A stretch of DNA of 64,000 bases, from positions 1-64,000 of the forward strand of contig NZ_BSNS01000015.1 of NCBI RefSeq assembly GCF_030160115.1. Reading direction: 5' to 3'. The DNA is from Devosia nitrariae (GTDB taxonomy: Bacteria; Pseudomonadota; Alphaproteobacteria; Rhizobiales; Devosiaceae). Shown here piece by piece: positions 7,943 to 15,611 of this stretch; position 1 is the first letter of the stretch; every line of letters starts with the position of its first letter. The position numbers were made by a program, and so were the translations under genes. The notes below the pieces were generated by a model that was given only the letters and a program-made list of their open reading frames with translations, was not told the DNA's origin and did no database searches.

Positions 7943-8316
7943 GTCTTCATAGTAAGGCCGGCTTTGCCGATTTCGTCACAGGACTGCCGGCGGTTACCCT
8001 CAGTGAGCAATGGGAGAGCCTTGTCGCCAAGGTCGGCGGCAAGGTGTTCGCGTTGGTCGGCAGCCTCGGCCTCGGCGCGGGACATATCGTCTTCAAGGTG
8101 CCCGAGGAGACCTTCGAGATCCTGACCGTGGAGACGGGCATCGTGCAGGCGCCCTATTTTGCCAAACGGCAATGGGTGAGCGTGGCGCCGGGCGCGCTCG
8201 AGGATGAGGTGGTCAAGGCCTATATCGCCCGCTCGCACCGGATTATCGCCGGCAAGCTGACCCGCAAGGCGCGGACAGAACTGGGGCTCGAGGCTTATCT
8301 CGCCGCGGAAGCCTAA
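7939..8316 (+). CDS. MmcQ/YjbR-like protein
   Basis: A 125-residue protein of the MmcQ/YjbR-like (CyaY-like fold, double-wing DNA-binding-like) group. It has a central [20 protein letters not shown] segment, then [16 protein letters not shown] and [14 protein letters not shown] near the end, where YjbR relatives carry a Y-xx-V...LP-K helix. The GTG at 7939 overlaps the msrA stop by four bases and fixes the start; the frame is open further upstream inside msrA but without similarity. Function unknown; co-transcription with msrA suggests expression under oxidative stress, which is inference. Confidence 0.7.
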   Translation: MSLHSKAGFADFVTGLPAVTLSEQWESLVAKVGGKVFALVGSLGLGAGHIVFKVPEETFEILTVETGIVQAPYFAKRQWVSVAPGALEDEVVKAYIARSHRIIAGKLTRKARTELGLEAYLAAEA

Positions 8317-8401
8317 GCGGGCTGCGGAAAAGTGGGAAGGTTTTTCGCAGAAAATCCCGCGCCACCAGATTTGATTGAAATCAAACCGCGTCGCGCTCTA
8401 G
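8317..8401. repeat. RIME-like intergenic repeat, copy b
   Basis: GCGGAAAAGTGGGAAGGTTTTTCGCAGAAAATCCCGC and GATTTGATTGAAATCAAA show the same two-palindrome layout as copy a, in the same orientation. The right terminal CTAG contains the stop codon of the membrane protein gene at 8398-10209. Confidence 0.75.
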
Positions 8402-10209
8402 GGCAGCACTGCATAGACCTTCAGCGGGCCGCCGAGGCTGACGTCGGCAAGCCAGTCCGGAAGCCTCTCCAGCCGAACGAACGAATCAGGCGCCGCATCG
8501 GCAAGCCCACGCATTTCGGGCATGGCCGGACAGGTGACGACCAGTCCGATGCCGCGCCGGGCGAGGATTTCGCGCGCCTCGTCCACCGGGCCATTGAAGA
8601 AGGCGAAGGTATCGAGGACGCCCGCCTCGTTGCGGTGGTAGGGCGCGGCGACCACCGCATGCGGCGTTTCGAGCAGCAGATGCGATCCGAGATCGATGGG
8701 GGCCATGACCCGCTCGGGCGGGATAGCGGCGAGGTCGGCAAAGGACTGCGGCATCAGGCATTGGGCGCGCTCGGTGCGTGTCTCGATCACCTCCCGGGCC
8801 GGGTTGGGTGTCAACCGCACCACCGCGCTGACCGCCACGATAACGAGGACCCCGGCAAAGCCGAACCAGCCTGCAATCAGCGCAATGGCGGTCGCCGGCG
8901 TGCGGCTGGTCAGACACCTTGCCCGCAGGTCTGCGATGAGGCAGGCGGCGGCCGGAATGGCCGGCATCGTGGAAAGCCGCGCTCCACGCACCTGCAGCAG
9001 CATGACGAGCGTTGCAAACCCGAGAAAGAGGGCCAGAACCAGCCACTGCCCGCGATCCTCCTTCATCGTGACGACGCGATGGCCGATCACCACGAGACCG
9101 AGCAGGGGCGGTACCCCGACCGCCAGGGTATAGGCCGGCAAGTCGAATAGACTTCCCCACCAGGTCTTGGCCTCGGCGATCGCATTGATCCAGTGCGTCA
9201 CGAGCCACGGGTCGACGGCCGCATAGGGCCCTTTCAGGCATTCGGGAAAGAGCGCAAAGACGGTTCCCATCGCTGCAAGCCCGGCAGCGATGCCGATGAC
9301 GAGCCGCAGCGTCCAGCCCCTCGGCCGCCCCCCGAGAGCTGCCAGCCCGACAAACACCGCGCCCGTTGCAACAGCGGCAAAGACGTAATCGACAGAGAGC
9401 GCATCGCAGGCCGGCACCAGCCAGCGGTCGGGCGGCAGTGCGATGACAATGTGGGCGAGCGTCCCGCCGGCGAAAGCGAGGCCGAAATAGCGCACCTGCC
9501 GGCTCTTTTCCGGTGAGAAGATCCAGATGAGGCCGAAGGCAAGGATCGCGGCCGAGACCGCCGGCAGCGCTTCGGTGCCGATGGCGATCGCGGTGGCGCA
9601 TAGGAAGCCTGTGGCGAGCGCGAAACGCGACCGGTCGAGGCTTTCGATACTGGTCCAGGCGATGGCGAGTGTAAGGATCACCTGCAGGTTATGATGGTCG
9701 ATGCGGCCAGCGCTGAACTCGTTGGTGACGGCGGGACTGAGGATCGGCAGCACGAGCGCCGGCAGCAGGCCGGCAGGCCCGACGAGCCGCAGTGCCAGCC
9801 GGGCACTCACCCAGAGCAGCGCCAGGAATAAGAGGAGCGGCCAGATATAGGCGGCGATCGTTTCGGCGCCCGCCGCGCCCGCGAATGGGCGGGCGAGAAG
9901 GATGATGAGGGCGATCGGCAGGTCGACGAGGCGCGACCAGTGGATGTCGGCACCCCACGGCGCGTTGATCCGGTGCTGGACGATATCGTACCAGCCCTGG
10001 CCGGCAAGGAAGTCCCGCACCACGACCATGCGCATGGCATCGTCGGTGTCGGCGAGAAGCGGCGTGGAGCCGGCTCCGATCCGGGCCCTGACGATGAAGA
10101 TGGCCGCAGCGGCCACGAACACCGTCAGCAGCAGGGGCCAGTCGACGGCGCGGCGATCGGCGGCTGGCGGCAGCGTCATAGCTGGTAGGGGCTCCCCGTC
10201 ACGGAACAT
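8398..10209 (-). CDS. GT-C fold membrane protein, STT3/AglB-like
   Basis: About 603 residues with at least ten hydrophobic segments and a soluble C-terminal part of some 130 residues. Motifs recall oligosaccharyltransferase STT3/AglB/PglB: an acidic DTDDAMRM pair in the first external loop, a WGADIHWSRLVDLPIAL stretch, and FSAGRIDHHNLQ, resembling the DHH motif of AglB/STT3. The WWDYG signature is not visible, so oligosaccharyltransferase activity is not established; transfer of a polyprenyl-linked sugar is the reasonable inference. Starts at 10251, 10209 and 10179 are possible; 10209 has GGGGA about 12 bases upstream. Its TAG stop is provided by a RIME-like repeat. Confidence 0.65.
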   Translation of the reverse strand: MFRDGEPLPAMTLPPAADRRAVDWPLLLTVFVAAAAIFIVRARIGAGSTPLLADTDDAMRMVVVRDFLAGQGWYDIVQHRINAPWGADIHWSRLVDLPIALIILLARPFAGAAGAETIAAYIWPLLLFLALLWVSARLALRLVGPAGLLPALVLPILSPAVTNEFSAGRIDHHNLQVILTLAIAWTSIESLDRSRFALATGFLCATAIAIGTEALPAVSAAILAFGLIWIFSPEKSRQVRYFGLAFAGGTLAHIVIALPPDRWLVPACDALSVDYVFAAVATGAVFVGLAALGGRPRGWTLRLVIGIAAGLAAMGTVFALFPECLKGPYAAVDPWLVTHWINAIAEAKTWWGSLFDLPAYTLAVGVPPLLGLVVIGHRVVTMKEDRGQWLVLALFLGFATLVMLLQVRGARLSTMPAIPAAACLIADLRARCLTSRTPATAIALIAGWFGFAGVLVIVAVSAVVRLTPNPAREVIETRTERAQCLMPQSFADLAAIPPERVMAPIDLGSHLLLETPHAVVAAPYHRNEAGVLDTFAFFNGPVDEAREILARRGIGLVVTCPAMPEMRGLADAAPDSFVRLERLPDWLADVSLGGPLKVYAVLP

Positions 10210-10254
10210 CGAGCCATAGTTCCCCGTCGTTAAGATCGCCTGAAAGCGCAAAGC

Positions 10255-10283
10255 AAAAAGGGCGGCAGCCGTGCTGCCGCCCA
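10255..10283 (-). terminator. Rho-independent terminator
   Basis: GGGCGGCAGC-ACG-GCTGCCGCCC followed by TTTTTGC on the - strand, directly downstream of the peroxiredoxin gene. It has a ten-pair GC-rich stem. Confidence 0.85.
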
Positions 10284-10329
10284 GTTGGGTTATCAGGGAG
10301 AAACAAGTCGGGCCGGTCGGCCTTGCCGA

Positions 10330-10965
10330 TCAGCCCTGGGGCTGGGGAACAACCCGCAGATAGGGTTTCAGTTCCTTCCAGCCATCGGGGAATTTCTCGC
10401 GGGCCGCCTCGTTGGTGACGGCCGGCAGGATGATCACGTCCTCGCCGCTCTTCCAGTTGACGGGCGTCGCCACCTGGTGCTTGGCAGTCAGCTGCAGGCT
10501 GTCAATGACGCGCAGCACTTCGTCGAAGTTGCGGCCGGTCGAAGCCGGGTATTCGATCTTGAGCTTGACCTTCTTGTCCGGGCCGATGACGAAGACCGAG
10601 CGCACCGTCAGGTTGTCGCTGGCATTGGGGTGGATCATGTCATAGAGGGTCGCCACCTTCTTGTCGGGGTCGGCGATCAGCGGAAAGTTGAGCGTTGCGC
10701 CCTGCGTTTCGGCGATGTCGGCGGACCAGCCGGCATGGTCCTCGAGCTTATCGACCGAAAGGCCGAGCACCTTGACGCCCCGCTTGTCGAATTCCGGCTT
10801 CAGCTTGGCGGTATAGCCGAGCTCGGTGGTGCATACCGGTGTGAAGTTCTTGGGGTGCGAGAAGAGCACGGCCCAGGACCCGTCGATATAGTCGTGGAAA
10901 CGGATCGGCCCTTCGGTCGAGTCCGCGGTGAAGTCGGGGGCGATGTCGCCAATCAGAATTGCCAT
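10330..10965 (-). CDS. 1-Cys peroxiredoxin (Prx6 family)
   Basis: A 211-residue peroxiredoxin reducing peroxides in the cytoplasm. The active-site motif is HPKNFTPVCTTELGY at about residues 37-51, with the peroxidatic Cys in PVCTTE. A conserved Arg occurs in RSVFVIGPDKKVKL, and the C-terminal Prx6 dimerisation extension (TPVNWKSGEDVIILP, ending LKPYLRVVPQP) is full length. No second cysteine at the resolving position is visible, as expected for the 1-Cys class. The start is supported by GAGGAG about six bases upstream. It is monocistronic and followed by a strong terminator. Confidence 0.93.
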   Translation of the reverse strand: MAILIGDIAPDFTADSTEGPIRFHDYIDGSWAVLFSHPKNFTPVCTTELGYTAKLKPEFDKRGVKVLGLSVDKLEDHAGWSADIAETQGATLNFPLIADPDKKVATLYDMIHPNASDNLTVRSVFVIGPDKKVKLKIEYPASTGRNFDEVLRVIDSLQLTAKHQVATPVNWKSGEDVIILPAVTNEAAREKFPDGWKELKPYLRVVPQPQG

Positions 10966-11123
10966 GATGTCTCCTCGCTCTTTCTGCTGGAGTTTATGTG
11001 TCCATCATATCGTTTGAGCGACACCCGATAGAAGCGCCAGGAAGCGGAAAGTTTTTATGGCGTGTCGCCCGCTGGCGCGACGCGATTCCACACCGGCAGG
11101 CCAAGTGAGCACTGTAGACTTTG

Positions 11124-11630
11124 CTATTGCGCCGCCGCGGCGGGTGCGCCCTCGCGCCAGGTGACCTCGGCATTGGCGAGGGGGATGACCGAGAGCGACA
11201 TCTTGCCCGAGCCAAGCTGGATTTCGCGCGCGTGGGCGAGGTAGACCAGAGCATTGTTCTTCGCATCATAGATGCGGCTGACCCGCAGGCTCTTCCAGAT
11301 GAGCGAGCGTCGCTCGCGGAAAACCTCTTCCCCGCCCGGCCGGGTCGAGATGTCGCCGATGACGATGGGCCCAACAGCCGAGCAGTCGAGGGCCGAATAG
11401 GAAGGGTCCTCGAACCAGTTACCCTGCTGCAGCCGGTCGATCAGCGAGCGCGAGAAATAGGCGACGTGACAGATGACGCCCTCGACTTCGGGGTCGGCAA
11501 CCGCTTCGACGACCACATCATTGCCCGTCCAGTCGACGGAAACGCTGCCGACCTCGCGTGGATCGGAGCAGGCCGCGAGCAGCGCGACGATCGCTGCGGG
11601 CAGGAGAAGTCGAGCGAGGCGTTGGTACAT
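11124..11630 (-). CDS. creA: CreA family lipoprotein-like protein
   Basis: A 168-residue CreA homologue. The N-terminus MYQRLARLLLPAAIVALLAA followed by CSD is a lipoprotein signal peptide with LAAC lipobox. The core has EVGSVSVDWTGNDVVVEAV, DPEVEGVICHV and SALDCSAVGPI, typical of CreA, and RRSLIWKSLRVSRIYD. CreA is a periplasmic protein of unknown biochemical function. The ATG at 11630 places the lipobox correctly; an upstream in-frame ATG at 11672 would put 14 non-signal residues before it. GGAGA lies about eight bases upstream of 11630. Confidence 0.85.
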   Translation of the reverse strand: MYQRLARLLLPAAIVALLAACSDPREVGSVSVDWTGNDVVVEAVADPEVEGVICHVAYFSRSLIDRLQQGNWFEDPSYSALDCSAVGPIVIGDISTRPGGEEVFRERRSLIWKSLRVSRIYDAKNNALVYLAHAREIQLGSGKMSLSVIPLANAEVTWREGAPAAAAQ

Positions 11631-11691
11631 GTGTTGCGTCTCCGTGGATGGGACTAGAGATGCGCATCGCACAACGCTTGCGCAAGTCGCA

Positions 11692-12504
11692 TCAGCGCCG
11701 GGCGCGGGCCATGCGGTGCTCCATCAGCCGCACCAGCAGCGAGAGCGAGATCGTCATGGTCAGATAAAGGAACGCCACGACATTATAGGTCTCGAAGAAG
11801 CGGAAGGTGCCCGAGGAATAGACCTTGCCCAGCTGCGTGATGTCCTGGACGCCGAGCGCCGAGACCAGCGCGGAATCCTTGATCATCGAGACGAAGTCAT
11901 TGCCGAGCGGCGGCAGGATCGTCCTCAGCGCCTGCGGAAAGACGATGAAACGGAAGGTGCGCCAGGGCGAGAGGCCGAGCGAGCGAGCCGCCTCGACCTG
12001 CCCCTTGTCGACCGCCTCGATGCCGGCCCGGAAGATCTCAGCGATGAACGCCGAATAGCAGACGGTGAGTGCCACGATCGCCCGCCAGACGAAATCGAAG
12101 GCGCGCACGGTCAGCGGCTCGATGAGCCCGGGACCGATGAGGGGCGTCATCAGCCAGTTGACGCCGGCAACGATCGCCGGCGCGGCAACGAACGCCACGT
12201 AAAAGAGGAAGACGAGGATCGGGATGCCCCGGATGAGTTCGACATAGAAGGTGGCCAACTCGACCAGCACTCTCTTGCCGCTGGTGCGCATCAGCGCGAC
12301 CAGCAGCCCCAGCACCGTGGCGGCGGTAAAGGCAAGGAGGCTGACCCAGAGCGTAGTGACGATGCCGGCCGAGAGCGTGCGGAAGATCGCCGTGTAACCG
12401 GCGTCCGTCACGATGAGCCAGAGGCCCAGGGTGAAGAGCAGCGCCATGGCCAGCAACCAGTAGGGGATGCGGCGGGTGCGGCGGATCGGGGAACGCTCGG
12501 GCAT
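11692..12504 (-). CDS. Polar amino acid ABC permease (HisM/GlnP type)
   Basis: A 270-residue inner-membrane permease with five hydrophobic segments. It shows the family features LSAGIVTTLWVSLLAFTAAT after the first helix, ELIRGIPILVFLFYVAF, and the EAA loop EAARSLGLSPWRTFRFIVFPQ contacting the ATPase. The start at 12504 gives an N-terminal basic stretch before the first helix; no clear ribosome binding site is visible there, suggesting coupling to the binding-protein gene 38 bases upstream. A second permease and the ATP-binding subunit are not in this window; the permease may homodimerise and borrow an ATPase. Confidence 0.88.
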   Translation of the reverse strand: MPERSPIRRTRRIPYWLLAMALLFTLGLWLIVTDAGYTAIFRTLSAGIVTTLWVSLLAFTAATVLGLLVALMRTSGKRVLVELATFYVELIRGIPILVFLFYVAFVAAPAIVAGVNWLMTPLIGPGLIEPLTVRAFDFVWRAIVALTVCYSAFIAEIFRAGIEAVDKGQVEAARSLGLSPWRTFRFIVFPQALRTILPPLGNDFVSMIKDSALVSALGVQDITQLGKVYSSGTFRFFETYNVVAFLYLTMTISLSLLVRLMEHRMARARR

Positions 12505-12542
12505 GGATGGATGGGCCGCGGCGAGAGTCCCGCAGTCTGGAG

Positions 12543-13328
12543 CTACTGAGCGGCGTTGTACTGGTAGAACCACTTCTCTTCGAGCGCGGCGAGCGTGCCG
12601 TCGGCCTTGATGGCCGCGATCGCCGCATTGACCGGTTCGACGAGATCCGAGCCGGGCGTGAAGATGAAGCCGAACTCCTCGGTGCCGAGCGCTTCGCCCA
12701 CGACTTTGAAGGCGCCGGGATTGGCCCCGATGTAGCCATTGGCCGAGGTCTGGTCCATGAGCACGGTGTCGACATCGCCGGATGCCAGTGCCTGCACGGA
12801 AGCGCCGAATGTGTCGAAAAGCTTGATGCGCGGGTTGGCCTCGTCCCCGTCGAGCATGTCGTAGACGGCGACATAGAAGTTGGTAGTGCCGGCCTGGGCG
12901 CCAACGAGCAGCTGGTCGTCAGACGCAAAGCTCTGCGCATCCGAGAACCGCTCCTCGTCGGCCCGCACCAGCATGAGCTGCTGGCTGGTGAGGTAAGGGT
13001 CCGAGAAGTCGATCTGCTCCTCGCGCTCGGCATTGATGGTGATGCCGTCCATGCCGACATCGAACTGGCCGTCGCGCACCGCCTGGATCATCACGTCCCA
13101 ACTGGCAAGCTCCCAGTCGACTTGGGCATTGAGGCGCTTGGCGATCTCGTTGAAGAGGTCGTATTCGAGGCCAATGCCTTCGCCGGTCTTGGGATCTGCG
13201 AAATTGAGGGGCACATAGGCGTTCTCGGTGACCGCAACGATGGTGCGTCCGCCAAGATCGGGCAGCTCCTGGCCGGCAGCGGGTGCAGCGAGGGCGAGAA
13301 GGGCGGCGATGAGGGGCAGGGCTTTCAT
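12543..13328 (-). CDS. Amino acid ABC substrate-binding protein
   Basis: A 261-residue family 3 periplasmic binding protein. It has a signal peptide (MKALPLIAALLALAAPAAG, cleavage before QELP) and then TIVAVTENAYVPLNFADPKT, the GIGLEYDLFNEIAKRLN signature of family 3, WDVMIQAVRDGQFDVGMDGI and the INAEREEQIDFSDPYL ligand-site segment. The C-terminus GTLAALEEKWFY is typical. ATG at 13328 precedes the signal peptide directly; the frame extends 18 codons upstream without similarity. First gene of a two-gene unit with the permease. Confidence 0.92.
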   Translation of the reverse strand: MKALPLIAALLALAAPAAGQELPDLGGRTIVAVTENAYVPLNFADPKTGEGIGLEYDLFNEIAKRLNAQVDWELASWDVMIQAVRDGQFDVGMDGITINAEREEQIDFSDPYLTSQQLMLVRADEERFSDAQSFASDDQLLVGAQAGTTNFYVAVYDMLDGDEANPRIKLFDTFGASVQALASGDVDTVLMDQTSANGYIGANPGAFKVVGEALGTEEFGFIFTPGSDLVEPVNAAIAAIKADGTLAALEEKWFYQYNAAQ

Positions 13329-13441
13329 GAGGCGCAGGTTCTCCGGAACGAACGAGTGCGGACACCGCGGTGGCGCCCGCACGAATCTAGACCAGACTGG
13401 CCTGGCTTGGAATGCGCTTTCGCGTGCCGGTGTAGCTTGGC

Positions 13442-13810
13442 TCAGGCCTCGTCGGCGACGTCCGCCGCGGGCCCGTTCTTTTGCAGCGATGCGATGCAGT
13501 TCTTGGCGCTGGATTTGGAGGTGTAGGTTTCCGAGCGCACCATGGTCTCGCCGTTGGCGGCCACGAACCTGACGAAAAACTGCCCGTCCTTTGAGCCGAC
13601 GATCTCGAAACGATAGCCCTTGCCGACCTCGTCGTTAGACAGATCGACAGTCGCGGCCGCGGGCGCGTTCTTCTTGATCGAGTCGATGCAGTTCTGAGCG
13701 CTGCCCTTGCTCTTATAGTTCTCGGACCAGACGAGCGTCTCGGCGTTGTAGACGAATTTGGCGACGAACTCGCCGTTCTTGGCGGACGCGATCTTGAACT
13801 TGTGCGGCAT
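13442..13810 (-). CDS. YegP-like DUF1508 tandem-repeat protein
   Basis: A 122-residue protein made of two DUF1508 repeats. The first spans about residues 1-50 (FKIASAKNGEFVAKFVYNAE, then SENYKSKGSAQNCIDSIKKN) and the second about 62-112 (YRFEIVGSKDGQFFVRFVAA, then SETYTSKSSAKNCIASLQKN). This is the YegP layout. The function is unknown; the repeats form a small beta-rich fold. ATG at 13810 follows GAGGGAGG at a good distance, whereas the longer frame adds a Cys-rich stretch without similarity. Monocistronic. Confidence 0.88.
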   Translation of the reverse strand: MPHKFKIASAKNGEFVAKFVYNAETLVWSENYKSKGSAQNCIDSIKKNAPAAATVDLSNDEVGKGYRFEIVGSKDGQFFVRFVAANGETMVRSETYTSKSSAKNCIASLQKNGPAADVADEA

Positions 13811-13945
13811 GCGTTTGCCTCCCTCGATGAACCCCTCAGCGCTCCGGACGGAGCAGCCAGCGTTCGTCACACTAGCGCACACGGCGCAGAATGGAAGTCT
13901 CTCATCGCGCTATAGGATTTGCTGGTCGTCGGCAGGATCGCTGCA

Positions 13946-14248
13946 TCAGGCGTCGCCGGTTTGGCCATGCCGATCGATGTGGCCGAGGTCGCGGTCCGGG
14001 TCGATGCGGTCGCGCACCAGTTGCTTGAGCCTCCTGACGTCAGGAAAGCCACCGTCGCGCTTGCGCTCCCAGACGAGCTCGCCGTCGATGCGGATCTCGA
14101 AAATGCCACCGGTTCCGGGGACGAGCGTTACCGCGGAGAGCTCCTGCGAGAAGGTCGAGAGCAGCTCCTGGGCCATCCAGGCCGAGCGCAGGAGCCAGTT
14201 GCACTGGGTGCAGTAGGCGATGGAGATGGCGGGCCTGGCCTCGCTCAT
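13946..14248 (-). CDS. SelT/SelW/SelH-like thioredoxin-fold protein
   Basis: A 100-residue Rdx-family protein (SelW-like). The CxxC redox motif AYCTQCNWLLR is at residues 12-22, where animal homologues have selenocysteine in the second cysteine position of the motif. Then come VPGTGGIFEIRIDGELVWERK and the KRDGGFPDVRRLKQLVRDRI segment that forms the last strand and helix of the family. No SECIS element is needed. The start overlaps the stop of the upstream cyclic-nucleotide-binding gene (ATGA). The C-terminal 15 residues (DLGHIDRHGQTGDA) are extra. Confidence 0.85.
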   Translation of the reverse strand: MSEARPAISIAYCTQCNWLLRSAWMAQELLSTFSQELSAVTLVPGTGGIFEIRIDGELVWERKRDGGFPDVRRLKQLVRDRIDPDRDLGHIDRHGQTGDA

Positions 14249-14688
14249 CGCGGGTCTGCGCGAGTAAGGTTGGCAAGGATCTCGTCGACGAGGTCGAGGT
14301 CTTGTCGTCGGCCGGCCGCCTGCTGCTGCAGGTCGACGAGATAGGAGGTGGTATAGTAGAGCCGTCGCGCCAGCATGGTGGCGATATGGAGTGCAAATTC
14401 CGGGCGCGATTCGAGGAAGGTCAGCGCGTCGGGGATCTCATAGGCGACGACATCCGAGAGCGCCTTGACGGTTGCCGTGTGCGGCATGTCGAGCAGCACG
14501 CTCATGTCCCCGAAGAATGAGCCCGGCTCGTCGACATGCGTCACCTGCGTGCGCTCGCGGATCACCTCCACGTCTCCCGAGACGAGGATGTAGAGGCGCC
14601 CGAGCTGCTCGCCCTCTGGAAGGATCGTGTCGCCGGACTTGAAGCGGACGGTCTTTAGTCCCTCGCAATAGTCGAGAATGTCGGCCAT
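14245..14688 (-). CDS. Cyclic nucleotide-binding domain protein
   Basis: A 147-residue protein with a CRP-type cNMP-binding beta-roll: VRFKSGDTILPEGEQLGRLY, ILVSGDVEVIRER and the phosphate-binding-cassette region PGSFFGDMSVLLDMPHTATV. In canonical cAMP binders this cassette reads FGE.A.L...R.A; here the Arg is replaced by His-Thr, so nucleotide binding is uncertain. No helix-turn-helix follows; the C-terminus is a helical tail (TSYLVDLQQQAAGRRQDLDL). Both ATG 14688 and 14706 are possible; 14688 has GAGG five bases upstream. It is coupled to the SelW-like gene downstream. Confidence 0.8.
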   Translation of the reverse strand: MADILDYCEGLKTVRFKSGDTILPEGEQLGRLYILVSGDVEVIRERTQVTHVDEPGSFFGDMSVLLDMPHTATVKALSDVVAYEIPDALTFLESRPEFALHIATMLARRLYYTTSYLVDLQQQAAGRRQDLDLVDEILANLTRADPR

Positions 14689-14757
14689 ACCTGCCTCGCC
14701 TGCCATGACGAGGCGACCATAGCGGCAGGGCGGTGAGGCGTGTAGGGGTCTTATGGC

Positions 14758-14796
14758 AAAAAAGAGCCGTCCGGTGGACAGGACGGCTCGTTTCTT
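14758..14796 (-). terminator. Rho-independent terminator
   Basis: GAGCCGTCC-TGTCCACC-GGACGGCTC followed by TTTTTT on the - strand, 30 bases beyond the stop of the DUF1236 gene. The plus side also carries TTTCTT, so it may act in both directions. Confidence 0.85.
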
Positions 14797-14824
14797 ATCG
14801 CGGATTTTGGCGAGAAACGTCCTT

Positions 14825-15433
14825 CTAGTTGACCCACACTATCGTGCGGGTCGCGTTATCGACCAGCACCGGCCGGTCGTTGAGGTAGACGTAGGAATAC
14901 GTCGGATCATCCGGGATGGTGATCAACTCGACATCCTCGGGTACGACATATCCAACGACCACGTCGCCTTCGACCGTGACCGAACCGACAGGATTGGTTG
15001 TCACGAAATCGGCCGAGGTTTGGGTGACGAGGTAGCCGGGCGAATGCACCAGTGTTCGCGTCTGGTTGTCGACGAGCCAGATGCGGTTGTTGACATAGAT
15101 ATAGCTATAGGCCGGATCTCCTTCGATCGGATAGACTGCCACCTCCGGCGGCACGATATAGCCGACATTGACCGGCGCCTGGACGTAGATCGGGGCCACC
15201 GGATGGACTGCGGCATATTCGATGGTCGAGGCTTCGATGCCCGCCTCAGCGCCGATCACGGCGCCGGCAAAGCCGCCGATGGCTGCGCCTACCGGCCCGC
15301 CGAGAAGGAACCCGACACCGGCGCCGGTTGCGCCACCTGCCGACCCGCCAACGGCTACGCCGGCGTCTTGTGCGAGGCTCGATACGCTGCCGAGCGCGAG
15401 AATGGCCACGGAGGCCAAAAGGAGCTTTTTCAT
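14825..15433 (-). CDS. Secreted DUF1236-repeat protein with glycine zipper
   Basis: A 202-residue exported protein. The signal peptide MKKLLLASVAILALGSVSSL ends near AQD. A Gly/Ala-rich zipper at about residues 27-65 (GGPVGAAIGGFAGAVIGAEA) could insert in or associate with a membrane. Two DUF1236-like repeats follow (NVGYIVPPEVAVYPIEGDPA near 90 and VVGYVVPEDVELITIPDDPT near 160), each continuing with a YSY.Y.N.R..LVDN.TRT segment. The family is common in Hyphomicrobiales envelopes, without a known activity. It stands alone, with a strong terminator. Confidence 0.85.
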   Translation of the reverse strand: MKKLLLASVAILALGSVSSLAQDAGVAVGGSAGGATGAGVGFLLGGPVGAAIGGFAGAVIGAEAGIEASTIEYAAVHPVAPIYVQAPVNVGYIVPPEVAVYPIEGDPAYSYIYVNNRIWLVDNQTRTLVHSPGYLVTQTSADFVTTNPVGSVTVEGDVVVGYVVPEDVELITIPDDPTYSYVYLNDRPVLVDNATRTIVWVN

Positions 15434-15611
15434 TTTCCTGGTCCTTTCGTTTGACGCCTGAAAGCATCAGACCAGGCGCAGCCGGCTAAGCCGCGCCGTT
15501 TATTAGCGCCCGCTAAGTGATCAATGGCGAGGAAGACCGGGGGTTCCGCGACGATTGTGCCGCGCACGCAACCGTGTTGCAGACCGGCATCACCGGAATC
15601 CCAACGCGCCC

